The translations under genes and the position numbers were made by a program. Positions 9,299 to 17,234 of a stretch of 64,000 bases of DNA are shown piece by piece. How positions within the stretch are numbered: position 1 is the stretch's first letter; every line of letters starts with the position of its first letter. The notes beneath the pieces are model-generated. The model ran no database searches and was not told the origin of the DNA. It saw nothing but the letters and a program-made list of their open reading frames with translations. Location of the stretch: contig NZ_CP046509.1 in the NCBI RefSeq assembly GCF_009738185.1, positions 1 to 64,000 on the forward strand, read 5' to 3'. Origin of the DNA: Erwinia sorbitola (lineage in GTDB: Bacteria; Pseudomonadota; Gammaproteobacteria; Enterobacterales; Enterobacteriaceae).

Positions 9299-10222
9299 AT
9301 GAAGAAGATTGAAGGCATTGTTCCGGTCATGCTAACGCCGTTTACCCCTGACAACCAGATTGACTACCCGGGCCTTGAGCGGCTGATTAACTGGTATCTG
9401 ACGCAGGGCGTGGATGCACTGTTTGCCGTTTGCCAGTCAAGTGAGATGCAGTTCCTGACTCTGAGCGAGCGCGTGGATCTGGCGAAGTTTGTGGTGGAAA
9501 AAGTGCAGGGGCGTGTGCCGGTTATCGCTTCCGGTCATATCAGCGATGCGCTGGATGCGCAGATTGAAGAACTGAGCGCAATGGCGTATACCGGCATCGA
9601 TGCCCTGGTGCTGGTGACCAACCATCTGGATCCGAAAAATGAGGGCAGCGAGGTCTTCTTCTCCACGCTGAATGCGTTGCTGGAGGCGCTGCCGGTCAGT
9701 ATGCCGCTGGGTCTGTATGAGTGCCCTGCGCCATATCGTCGTCTGCTGACCGATGAAGAGTTCAGCTTCTGTGCCAACAGCGGGCGCTTTGTGGTGCTGA
9801 AGGACGTGAGCTGCGACCTGCCAACCGTGCAGCGCCGCGTGAAACTGGCCGAAGGCACGCCGTTCAATATTATTAATGCCAACGCCGCCATTGCCTGGCC
9901 AGCCATTCAGTCCGGCTCAAAAGGGTTCAGCGGGGTATTTACCAACTTCCATCCTGAGCTGTATCACTGGCTCTACCATCACGGCGCAGAGCAGCCTGAG
10001 AAAGCCCAGGAGCTGTCGCTGTTCCTGTCGCTGTCTGCGGTAACCGAAACCCTCGGCTACCCGAAAAACGCCAAAGTTTATCACCAGCAGCTCGGAACCT
10101 TCAGCAGCGAGTTCTGCCGCGTCAACAAAGATAATGTGCTGGAAAAATTCTGGGGCCTTAGCGTACTGCTGGATCAAATCCGGCAGGGTACTGCGCTGTG
10201 GCAAAAGAAAATCGCGGGCTAA
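9299..10222 (+). CDS. DHDPS/N-acetylneuraminate lyase family aldolase
   Basis: Class I (Schiff-base) TIM-barrel lyase/synthase of the DapA/NanA/KDG-aldolase family, 307 aa. Lys168 in FVVLKDVSCD is the predicted Schiff-base lysine and Tyr140 in LGLYECP the catalytic tyrosine. The usual GTTGE-type carboxylate-binding loop reads CQSSEM, so substrate choice is probably not that of DapA. Start set at ATG 9299 (MKKIEGIVPVMLTPF) behind CAGGAG; an ATG at 9278 lacks support. It follows the kinase by 44 bp. By context it cleaves a 2-keto-3-deoxy sugar acid or sialic-acid-like compound. Kinase, aldolase, YhcH and MFS carrier recall the nan operon set-up. Confidence 0.85.
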   Translation: MKKIEGIVPVMLTPFTPDNQIDYPGLERLINWYLTQGVDALFAVCQSSEMQFLTLSERVDLAKFVVEKVQGRVPVIASGHISDALDAQIEELSAMAYTGIDALVLVTNHLDPKNEGSEVFFSTLNALLEALPVSMPLGLYECPAPYRRLLTDEEFSFCANSGRFVVLKDVSCDLPTVQRRVKLAEGTPFNIINANAAIAWPAIQSGSKGFSGVFTNFHPELYHWLYHHGAEQPEKAQELSLFLSLSAVTETLGYPKNAKVYHQQLGTFSSEFCRVNKDNVLEKFWGLSVLLDQIRQGTALWQKKIAG

Positions 10223-10304
10223 CCTTCGCGCCGGGCAGCGCTACCAGGGCTGCCCGCTGTACCTCACAACCCGCTAATTAAATAACAATACGGGAATTAC
10301 CATT

Positions 10305-10796
10305 ATGATTTTTTGCGATCGCAACGACTGGGCGAGGGAGAGTCATACCCTGCATCCGGTGATTAACCAGGCTGTGGAATGGATTATCAAAACGGATTTT
10401 TCAACGCTTGAACCCGGTAAGTTCGAGATTCTGCCCGATAACAAAATGTTCTGCCTCTATCAGACAATGGAAACCGTTCCGGCCAGCGAGATGCGCGCCG
10501 AATCGCATTTTCAGTATGCTGATATTCAGTATCTGCTCTCCGGTGAAGAGACCATCGGCGTGGCGCGTGCGCATCCCGATCATGTAGTGGTCGACGATCG
10601 CGCAGCGCAGCACGATATTGTTTTCTATCAGCACACCCATAATGAATCGATGATTGCGCTGGAAGCTGACACTTTTGTGGTGCTGTTTCCCCATGATGTT
10701 CATCGCCCCTGTTGCCAGACCCACGGTGTTTCCCGCATCCGCAAAGCGGTTATAAAAATCCACCTGAGCCTGTTTACTGACGAGAAATCATCATGA
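10305..10796 (+). CDS. YhcH/YjgK/YiaL family protein
   Basis: 163-aa cupin-like protein of the YhcH/YjgK/YiaL (EbgC-related, DUF386) family. Members include NanQ (YhcH), linked to sialic-acid anomerisation, and the beta subunit of evolved beta-galactosidase. Conserved traits visible are the ESHFQYADIQYLLSGEE stretch and the C-terminal FVVLFPHDVHRPC with metal-ligand-type histidines. It sits 82 bp after the aldolase and overlaps the carrier gene by four bases (ATGA). A role as mutarotase or accessory enzyme for the imported sugar acid is inferred. ATG 10305 is used. Confidence 0.8.
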   Translation: MIFCDRNDWARESHTLHPVINQAVEWIIKTDFSTLEPGKFEILPDNKMFCLYQTMETVPASEMRAESHFQYADIQYLLSGEETIGVARAHPDHVVVDDRAAQHDIVFYQHTHNESMIALEADTFVVLFPHDVHRPCCQTHGVSRIRKAVIKIHLSLFTDEKSS

Positions 10797-12094
10797 AAGA
10801 CACCTCTGTTACTGCCACCGGCGCACAGCCGCTGACCGCTAACCCGCCGCAGATCTCGCGCCTGCGCTGGGGCATTATTCTGATCCTGCTGCTGGCTGCG
10901 GTGGTGAACTACCTTGACCGCGCCAACCTCAGTATCGCCAATACCACCATCGCCGCTGAATTCGGTTTCTCGCAGACGGAGATGGGGCTGCTGCTCTCCG
11001 CCTTCCTCTGGCCCTATGCGCTGGCAAATCTGCCTGCGGGCTGGCTGGTGGATAAATTCGGCCCCAAACGGATGTTCTCCTGGGCGCTGGGGCTGTGGTC
11101 GGGCTTCACCTTCCTTGCTGCCTTTGTAAACAGCTACTCGGTGTTTTATGGCCTGCGCATGCTGCTGGGGATCTCCGAATCGCCGTTCTTTACCTCGGGC
11201 ATTAAGATCACCCATCGCTGGTTTGGCGATAAAGAGCGCGGCCTGCCGACGTCGATCATCAATACCGGCTCGCAGATTGCTAACGCCGTAGCACCGCCAA
11301 TCCTGACCGTGCTGCTGCTGAGTTTCGGCTGGCGCGGCATGTTTATGGCAATTGGGCTGATGGGCCTGCCGCTGATGCTGGCATGGTGGAAATTCTACCG
11401 CGACCCGGACGCTCGCGAAGATGCGCTGATTCATGCCGGTCACCGTAGCGTGACCGCTGCGGGGGAAAAACAGGTAAAAACCAGCTGGGGCGCCCTGTTT
11501 AAGCATCGCACTACCTGGTTTATGGTGATCGGCAACTTCTCAATAATGTTCACCATTTGGGTCTATCTTACCTGGCTGCCAAGCTATCTGGAGAAATCAC
11601 TCGGTTTCAGCCTGAAGCAGACCGGCTGGATCGCCTCGATTCCTTTCTTTGCCGGGATTCTCGGCGTGCTGGTGGGGGGAATGCTCTCCGACAAACTGGT
11701 ACGCAGCGGGATGAAAGCAATTCATGCACGTAAGATACCGATTGTTGCCGGTGCAGCGCTGGCAGCCTGCTTTGTGGCGCCAATTCCCTTCGTGGACAGC
11801 ACGCCGCTGGCAATTACTCTGCTTTCGCTGGGCTATTTCTGTTCACAGATGCCGCAGGGCGCTATCTGGACGCTGGCAACCGATATTGCACCGAAAGATC
11901 AGGTTGCTTCGCTGGGGGCGATTCAGAACTTCGGCGGCTTCCTCGGTGCGGCAATGGCACCGATTGTCACCGGGGTGATTCTGGATATGACCGGTAAATT
12001 TACCAATGTGTTCCTGCTGGGGGCCGGGTTACTGATGCTGGGTGCTATCAGCTACGGCTTCTTTGTGAATAAACCGCTGGCGACGCGTCACTGA
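10793..12094 (+). CDS. MFS transporter, anion:cation symporter family
   Basis: 12-helix major facilitator carrier of 433 aa, most like the ACS family (hexuronate, galactonate and glucarate symporters). The N-terminal helix ends VVNYLDRANLSIA, a family hallmark, and the loop 2-3 motif LPAGWLVDKFGPKR is present. Its start overlaps the YhcH gene (ATGA), so it is the last gene of the operon and the likely importer of the operon's substrate, probably an acidic sugar in symport with protons. In E. coli the D-galactonate (dgo) operon occupies almost the same chromosomal place, but these enzymes are not dgo orthologues except in transporter type. Confidence 0.85.
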   Translation: MKDTSVTATGAQPLTANPPQISRLRWGIILILLLAAVVNYLDRANLSIANTTIAAEFGFSQTEMGLLLSAFLWPYALANLPAGWLVDKFGPKRMFSWALGLWSGFTFLAAFVNSYSVFYGLRMLLGISESPFFTSGIKITHRWFGDKERGLPTSIINTGSQIANAVAPPILTVLLLSFGWRGMFMAIGLMGLPLMLAWWKFYRDPDAREDALIHAGHRSVTAAGEKQVKTSWGALFKHRTTWFMVIGNFSIMFTIWVYLTWLPSYLEKSLGFSLKQTGWIASIPFFAGILGVLVGGMLSDKLVRSGMKAIHARKIPIVAGAALAACFVAPIPFVDSTPLAITLLSLGYFCSQMPQGAIWTLATDIAPKDQVASLGAIQNFGGFLGAAMAPIVTGVILDMTGKFTNVFLLGAGLLMLGAISYGFFVNKPLATRH

Positions 12095-12186
12095 TAAGCG
12101 CGGTACCGTTCATTCGGTTATCAGGCTGGTCTTCGTGAACTGAATCGCGCTAGCATGGTAACAAACTGTTAGCTAACGAGGGTGGT

Positions 12187-12996
12187 ATGGCGATTAAACT
12201 GATTGCGATTGATATGGACGGCACGCTGCTGAACCCGCAGCACGAGATTACGCCGCGAGTTAAACAGGCCATTCAGGCGGCACGCGACAAAGGCGTGGCG
12301 GTGGTGCTGGCAACAGGCCGGCCTTTTATCGGTATCCAGCGCTACCTGGAAGAGCTGGGTCTGCGACAGGAAGGCCAGTATTGCATCAGCAATAATGGTG
12401 CGCTGGTACAAAAAGCCGATACCGGTGAGTGCGTGGCGGAAGTGGCGGTCAGCTTTGACGACTATCTTTATTACGAGCAGATGGCGCGCGATCTCGGGGT
12501 ACATTTTCAGGCGCTGACGCAGACTCATCTGTATACCGCCAATAAAGATATCAGCCGCTACACCATTCATGAAGCCAGTCTGACCGGCATCCCGCTGCGT
12601 TATCGCCCGGTGGAAGAGATGGATGCGTCCATGACCTTCCCGAAGATAATGATGATTGATGAGCCGGAACTGCTGGATGCTGCGATTGCCCGGATCCCTG
12701 AGGAGGCGCGTTCGCGCAATACCCTGCTGAAAAGCTCGCCTTATTTCCTGGAGATTTTGAATAAACAGGTGAATAAAGGGGCCGGGGTAAAAGCGCTGAC
12801 CGATCTGCTTGGTTTGCAGCCAGAGGAGGTCATGGCGCTGGGCGACCAGGAAAATGACCTCGCGATGCTGGAATTTGCCGGTACCGGCGTGGCAATGGGC
12901 AACGGTATCGACTCCGTGAAAGCCATTGCGCAGTTTGTCACTAAATCCAACCGTGAAGATGGCGTTGCTGTCGCCATTGAGAAATTTGTCCTGTAA
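12187..12996 (+). CDS. yidA: HAD-family sugar phosphatase YidA
   Basis: Cytoplasmic HAD superfamily (Cof-type, subclass IIB) phosphatase with broad activity on sugar phosphates. Motif I IAIDMDGTLL is at the N-terminus, motif II in VVLATGRP, and motif IV in MALGDQENDLAML. 269 aa, near-identical in layout to E. coli YidA (270 aa), which also lies near gyrB. A clear ribosome-binding site (GAGGGTGG) precedes ATG 12187. It is probably transcribed on its own. Confidence 0.95.
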   Translation: MAIKLIAIDMDGTLLNPQHEITPRVKQAIQAARDKGVAVVLATGRPFIGIQRYLEELGLRQEGQYCISNNGALVQKADTGECVAEVAVSFDDYLYYEQMARDLGVHFQALTQTHLYTANKDISRYTIHEASLTGIPLRYRPVEEMDASMTFPKIMMIDEPELLDAAIARIPEEARSRNTLLKSSPYFLEILNKQVNKGAGVKALTDLLGLQPEEVMALGDQENDLAMLEFAGTGVAMGNGIDSVKAIAQFVTKSNREDGVAVAIEKFVL

Positions 12997-13080
12997 TTTT
13001 CCCCTGCCCGACAGACGGCGGATACCCTAAATCCGCCGAATGCATTACCCTGAACAAAACCGTGTTAAGGGCTTCCTGCC

Positions 13081-14349
13081 ATGAAAGAAAAACAGCTTAC
13101 CTTTGCTCCGCGTCATCATCAGCTGACCAATATTAACGTCTGGACAGCTGACAGCCAGTGGCTGGTTTACGATGTGCGCCCGAGCGGTGCCTCCTTTACC
13201 GGCCTGACTATCGAGCGGGTGAATGCCCGGACTGGAGTGACGGAAGTGCTGTATCAGGCGCGCGACGGTGCTCATGTGGGCGTGGTTACGGCCAGTCCCG
13301 ACCTGCCTGCACGCTATGTCTGCATCCATGGGCCTGAACACCCGGACGCCCGGTGGAAATATGATTTTCACCACCGTCGCGGTGTGATTATTCAGCAGGG
13401 TGTGGCGGAAAATCTTGATGCCTGTGATATCACCCCGCCGTTTACTGCGGGTGCCTTACGCGGCGGTTCTCATGTGCATGTGTTCAGCCCGGACGGCTCG
13501 CGTCTGAGTTTTACCTACAACGACCATGTGATACACGAGTGGGATGCGACGCAGGATCTGCGTAACGTAGGGGTGGCGGTGCCGCTGCATGCGGTCTGCC
13601 CGCCAAAAGATCATCCGCGCGAATATGACGGCAGCCATTACTGTGTGCTGGTCAGCCGAACCACCGCGCAGCCGCAGCCGGGCAGCGATGAGATCAATCG
13701 TGCTTATGAAGAGGGCTGGATTGGCAATCAGGGCTATCTGCGCAGTGACGGCAGCCGCCAGCGCTGGGCACTGGCTTTTATTGGCGATACGCGGTCACCC
13801 GGCGGCGAAAAAGTCCCGGAGGTGTTTATTGTTGATCTGCCGGAAAATAACGCTGCGTTCGCCATTGCGGGTGATGAGCCGCTGGAAGGGACACCAACGC
13901 GTCTGCCCGCTCCCCCGAAGGGCGTACAGCAGCGTCGTCTGACCTTTACCAGTCATCGCCGCTTCCCGGGTCTGGCTAGCCAGCCACGCCACTGGCTGCG
14001 CAGCTCACCGGACGGTAGCGCTATAGCGTTTCTGATGCAGGATGATACAGGAGTGGTGCAGCTGTGGACGGTATCCCCGCTGGGCGGTGAGCCACGCCAG
14101 ATAACCCATAGTGAGCATGATATTCAGTCGGCTTTTAGCTGGCATCCTGACGGGCACCAGTTAGCATTTGTCTGTGATAACAGCATCACCCTGTGCGATG
14201 TCGCCAGCGGAGCACTGCGGCGCATCACCGCACGCAGTGAGGTTGCGCCGGTAGCCGATGCGGTGGTGTTCTCCCCCGACGGACGCTCGGTGGCCTATCT
14301 GCGCGACGGCAGCGACTATCGCCAGATATTTACGGCGCAGGTGAATTAG
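13081..14349 (+). CDS. yidR: YidR family protein (DUF3748)
   Basis: 422-aa protein matching E. coli YidR along its length (LTNINVWTADSQWLVYDVRPSG, GGSHVHVFSPDG, SDEINRAYEEGWIGNQGY). The repeated S-P-D-G blocks are typical of TolB/WD-type beta-propeller blades, also seen in oligogalacturonate lyase relatives. There is no signal peptide, so it is probably cytoplasmic. The biochemical function is unknown. Its 3' end overlaps the convergent yidQ by 20 bp; the same yidR-yidQ-ibpA neighbourhood exists in E. coli. Confidence 0.9.
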   Translation: MKEKQLTFAPRHHQLTNINVWTADSQWLVYDVRPSGASFTGLTIERVNARTGVTEVLYQARDGAHVGVVTASPDLPARYVCIHGPEHPDARWKYDFHHRRGVIIQQGVAENLDACDITPPFTAGALRGGSHVHVFSPDGSRLSFTYNDHVIHEWDATQDLRNVGVAVPLHAVCPPKDHPREYDGSHYCVLVSRTTAQPQPGSDEINRAYEEGWIGNQGYLRSDGSRQRWALAFIGDTRSPGGEKVPEVFIVDLPENNAAFAIAGDEPLEGTPTRLPAPPKGVQQRRLTFTSHRRFPGLASQPRHWLRSSPDGSAIAFLMQDDTGVVQLWTVSPLGGEPRQITHSEHDIQSAFSWHPDGHQLAFVCDNSITLCDVASGALRRITARSEVAPVADAVVFSPDGRSVAYLRDGSDYRQIFTAQVN

Positions 14350-14704
14350 CGGCGTAAGGTGCCATGGTCTGCGACATCACTTCGTCGGTATGATTCGCCT
14401 GCTCGCTGCGGCGAACACGTTCACGCGGTGAGTCGCTGTCGTTATCATTATTGCCCGCACGGAAATAATCCAGCGGCAGTAACAGGGTATCCAGCACGGC
14501 TGAGAAAGGCAGATCGATAGCGGCCAGCGGCTTCATCACCCAGCCGCTATCTTTTTCGGTCAGCACTCTGGCGCTGGCACGTGTTCCGGGATAATAGCCG
14601 TCGCTGGGGCCGCTGTGCATCATTACGCTTGAGCAACCGCTGCTACTGACCAGCGAAATACAGGCAACCATTCCGGCAATATGACACTTCTTCAATGCTT
14701 TCAT
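14330..14704 (-). CDS. yidQ: YidQ family outer-membrane lipoprotein (DUF1375)
   Basis: Small predicted lipoprotein of 124 aa. A basic hydrophobic signal ends in the lipobox SSGC, followed by SSVMMHSG and the family block YYPGTRASARVL, then DLPFSAVLDTLLLPLDYFR, as in E. coli YidQ. Start set at ATG 14704 because AAGGG lies about 9 bp upstream; in-frame ATGs at 14713 and 14725 fit less well. Function unknown. Convergent with and overlapping yidR; its promoter shares the 430-bp gap with ibpA. Confidence 0.87.
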   Translation of the reverse strand: MKALKKCHIAGMVACISLVSSSGCSSVMMHSGPSDGYYPGTRASARVLTEKDSGWVMKPLAAIDLPFSAVLDTLLLPLDYFRAGNNDNDSDSPRERVRRSEQANHTDEVMSQTMAPYAANSPAP

Positions 14705-14865
14705 CTCTATCATCCCTTCAGTCATGGCAAGCCTGGCTGAGATTCTTTACCGGCGTGTAGATTAACTCTGGCCACTCTGCGGCGGCTGACACGATGACCC
14801 GGTGAACTCATCCCTGAGTGTATGACATCCGCTGCATTCAGGTTAAAAAAATCGCAATTTTGACC

Positions 14866-14893
14866 CTTGAAAGTATTGGATTCATCACCATTT
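14866..14893 (+). promoter_or_regulatory. sigma-32 heat-shock promoter of ibpA
   Basis: -35 CTTGAAA (14866-14872), 13-bp spacer, -10 CACCATTT (14886-14893), against the sigma-32 consensus CTTGAAA-N13-17-CCCCATNT. Only one base of the -10 differs. It predicts an unusually long leader of about 235 nt before ibpA; E. coli has a shorter one. Confidence 0.75.
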
Positions 14894-15039
14894 TATTTTT
14901 AAGGACAGCAAAACCTGTGCCGACAGGGCAGTGTTTTCTGATCCGGCGACCCGTCCATTGTGGAGGGCCGATAACACTAACAGTTACCCAAACTATTTTG
15001 GGTGGTAGACAGGCAATCAGGCTGCAAGCCCCGGGAAAC

Positions 15040-15134
15040 ATAGATAATTATGTGACCGGAGGCGAGTGAAACCAATGCCGCTACCACTTGAAACAGGACG
15101 GGTAGAAAACTCGCTGATTATCAGGAGCTATAAT
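15040..15134 (+). promoter_or_regulatory. ROSE-type RNA thermometer in the ibpA leader
   Basis: The ROSE signature UYGCU appears as TCGCT (15111-15115), just before the Shine-Dalgarno AGGAG (15123-15127). CTGA (15114-15117) pairs with TCAG (15121-15124) around a three-base loop, leaving the diagnostic G-G opposition of G15113 and G15125. Upstream smaller hairpins (CATA/TATG and CCGG/CCGG around 15036-15059) fit the multi-hairpin ROSE plan; the left boundary is approximate. In E. coli and Salmonella ibpA such an element hides the ribosome-binding site until heat melts it. Confidence 0.72.
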
Positions 15135-15557
15135 ATGCGTAACTTTGATCTTGCCCCACTTTATCGTTCATCCATTGGCTTTGACCGTCTGATCGACCTG
15201 CTGGAATCCAGCCAGAGCCAGGGCAATAACAATGGCGGCTACCCACCGTACAACGTCGAGCTGGTGGGCGAAAACAACTACCGAATTACAATTGCTGTTG
15301 CTGGTTTTGCTGAGAATGAACTGGAGATTACTTCCCATGATAATCTTCTCAGCGTACGTGGATCGCATCCGGACGACCAGCAGGAGCGTACTTACCTCTA
15401 TCAGGGCATTGCTGAACGCAACTTTGAGCGCAAATTCCAGCTGGCAGAGCACGTACATGTGCGCCACGCAAAACTGGAAAACGGCCTGCTGTATATCGAC
15501 CTGGAGCGTGTAGTACCAGAGTCGCATAAACCTCGCCGTATCGAAATCCTGAAGTAA
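15135..15557 (+). CDS. ibpA: small heat-shock protein IbpA
   Basis: Alpha-crystallin-type holdase that binds aggregating proteins and passes them to DnaK and ClpB. 140 aa; begins MRNFDLAPLYRSSIGFDRL, has the crystallin core PPYNVELVGENNYRI and the ERTYLYQGIAERNFERKFQL block, and ends VPESHKPRRIEIL with the I-x-I/L tail motif. Start at ATG 15135 behind AGGAG inside the ROSE hairpin. The frame is open back to GTG 15066. No ibpB follows; the gene ends in a terminator and avtA comes next on the other strand. Loss of IbpB is a reported trait of Erwiniaceae. Controlled by sigma-32 and probably by the RNA thermometer. Confidence 0.97.
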   Translation: MRNFDLAPLYRSSIGFDRLIDLLESSQSQGNNNGGYPPYNVELVGENNYRITIAVAGFAENELEITSHDNLLSVRGSHPDDQQERTYLYQGIAERNFERKFQLAEHVHVRHAKLENGLLYIDLERVVPESHKPRRIEILK

Positions 15558-15570
15558 CAGGGTGTTGCTA

Positions 15571-15599
15571 CCGGGTCGCCTGCGGGCGGCCCGTGTTTT
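15571..15599 (+). terminator. terminator after ibpA
   Basis: GC-rich hairpin CGGGTCGCC / GGCGGCCCG followed by GTGTTTTA; the stem pairs with one internal mismatch. It may also serve the convergent avtA, whose stop lies 20 bp to the right. Confidence 0.7.
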
Positions 15600-15619
15600 A
15601 TCTGTTTCTCTTCAGCACG

Positions 15620-16870
15620 TTACCCTTCGCGGTGCGCCCGCTCAACCTCTTCTGCCAGAATCGTAATTCCCTGCTCTATTTTATCGCTCTCCGGCACATA
15701 GTTCATGCGCATGCACTGATGCGTATGCGGCCATGCCTGTTCCAGCCCCGGGAAGAAGAAGTGCCCTGGCACCATCAGTACGCCGCGTTTTTTCAGACGC
15801 TGGTAAAGCACTTCGGTGGTAATCGGCAGATCTTTAAACCATAGCCAGAGGAAAATAGCCCCTTCGGGTTTATGGATCAGGCAGCGTTCGGGTGACAAAT
15901 GGCGACGAATAACCGCGATTGTCTCGGTAACGCGCTGCTGGTAGAACGGTTTAATCACCTCTTCTGACAGACGCAGCAGGTCACCGCGCTGGATCATCTC
16001 ATTGGCGATTGCCGGCCCTACGCTACCGGGGGCCAGACTGATAATGCCGTTCATATTGCTGACGGCAGTAATGACCTTTTCATCCGCAATAATAATGCCG
16101 CAGCGCACCCCTGGCAGGCCGAGTTTCGACAGGCTCATACACAGAATAATATTCGGGTTCCACAGCGGACGCGCTTCGCTGAATATAATCCCCGGGAACG
16201 GTACACCGTAGGCATTATCGATCAGCAGCGGAATGTCATGCTGCTGTGCCAGCGCATCCAGCTTGAGTAATTCTTCATCGGTGATCACGTTACCGGTAGG
16301 ATTGGTCGGGCGCGACACGCAGATCAGGCCTGTATCTTCTCCGATATGCAGGTGTTCAAAGTCAACATGATATTTGAACTGCCCTTCCGGCAGCATTTCG
16401 ATATTTGGCCGCGTAGATACAAACAGGTCTTCATCCAGACCGGCATCGGCATAGCCGAGATACTCAGGAGCCAGCGGGAAGAGGACACGTTTTTTGCTGC
16501 CGTCTGTCCGATAGCCAGCGTAAAGGTTAAACAGATAGAAGAAGGCGCTTTGACTGCCGTTGGTCAGCGCGATATTTTCCGGTGCGATCTCCCAGCCCAG
16601 CTGTTCGCGCAGCAGAGCGGACAGCGAATCCAGCAGAGAGGTTTTGCCACGCGGGCCATCATAGTTGCACAAAGCCTCTGCCAGCTTGCCTTCATCCAGC
16701 ATCTGTTGCAGCAGCTGATGGAAATAGTCGTTCATCTCCGGGATCTGGGCGGGGTTACCTCCACCCAGCATCACGGCGCCAGGGGTACGCAAACCTTCAC
16801 CCATATCCTCCATCAGACGTGCGATACCTGAATGGCGTGTAAATTTGTCACCGAATGCCGAAAAGCTCAT
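15620..16870 (-). CDS. avtA: valine-pyruvate aminotransferase AvtA
   Basis: PLP-dependent fold-type I aminotransferase (transaminase C) that converts valine and pyruvate to 2-ketoisovalerate and alanine. 416 aa, as in E. coli (417). Starts MSFSAFGDKFTRHSGIARLM; NPTGN substrate loop in VSRPTNPTGNVI; PLP lysine predicted in MSLSKLGLPGVRCG. Cytoplasmic. Monocistronic, convergent with ibpA. A Cra-like site lies upstream between avtA and the divergent DUF4432 gene. Confidence 0.95.
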   Translation of the reverse strand: MSFSAFGDKFTRHSGIARLMEDMGEGLRTPGAVMLGGGNPAQIPEMNDYFHQLLQQMLDEGKLAEALCNYDGPRGKTSLLDSLSALLREQLGWEIAPENIALTNGSQSAFFYLFNLYAGYRTDGSKKRVLFPLAPEYLGYADAGLDEDLFVSTRPNIEMLPEGQFKYHVDFEHLHIGEDTGLICVSRPTNPTGNVITDEELLKLDALAQQHDIPLLIDNAYGVPFPGIIFSEARPLWNPNIILCMSLSKLGLPGVRCGIIIADEKVITAVSNMNGIISLAPGSVGPAIANEMIQRGDLLRLSEEVIKPFYQQRVTETIAVIRRHLSPERCLIHKPEGAIFLWLWFKDLPITTEVLYQRLKKRGVLMVPGHFFFPGLEQAWPHTHQCMRMNYVPESDKIEQGITILAEEVERAHREG

Positions 16871-17234
16871 ACCCTGTTAATCACTTGTTATTTACCACGG
16901 AAGACCACCTTAACGCCTGCACCCGTGGCATTGCAATATTCAGCGGATGGGATCGCATTTGTTCATGGTGGCCTCTCTCTTTTTTTTCCTGTGCTGCAAG
17001 CGCGGTAGCATCAAAGCTGAATCGTTTTAATTTCCGCTGGCAGATTACTGACGACTATCACGATAAATAATAATTCTTAGCCATATAACGCAAAATTTAG
17101 TGACCTGCTGCACGTTTAAATAAGTAAAAGCGCTGAAAAAAGCAGTCGGTGATGGCTGTCACGTTTTTATTGCGCGCTGGTTTGTAGTCTTAGCTCCCAC
17201 AAAGCTTAATCAATTCAGCTAAAGGACGATAACC
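16871..17234. promoter_or_regulatory. divergent promoter region avtA / DUF4432 gene, with Cra-like site
   Basis: 364 bp between divergent genes. At 17016-17029 the sequence GCTGAATCGTTTTA fits every position of the degenerate Cra (FruR) consensus RSTGAAWCSNTHHW. The rest is AT-rich with no clear repeats. The Cra assignment is only from consensus matching; other LacI-family proteins bind similar half-sites. Confidence 0.4.

Noticed and set aside
15087..15107. Second sigma-32 promoter from CTTGAAA at 15087
   Set aside because: No CCCCAT-like -10 box at 13-17 bp; the motif is part of the ROSE leader.
15558..15619. Search for ibpB after ibpA
   Set aside because: Only 62 bp with a terminator separate ibpA from the convergent avtA; no second small heat-shock gene or remnant.
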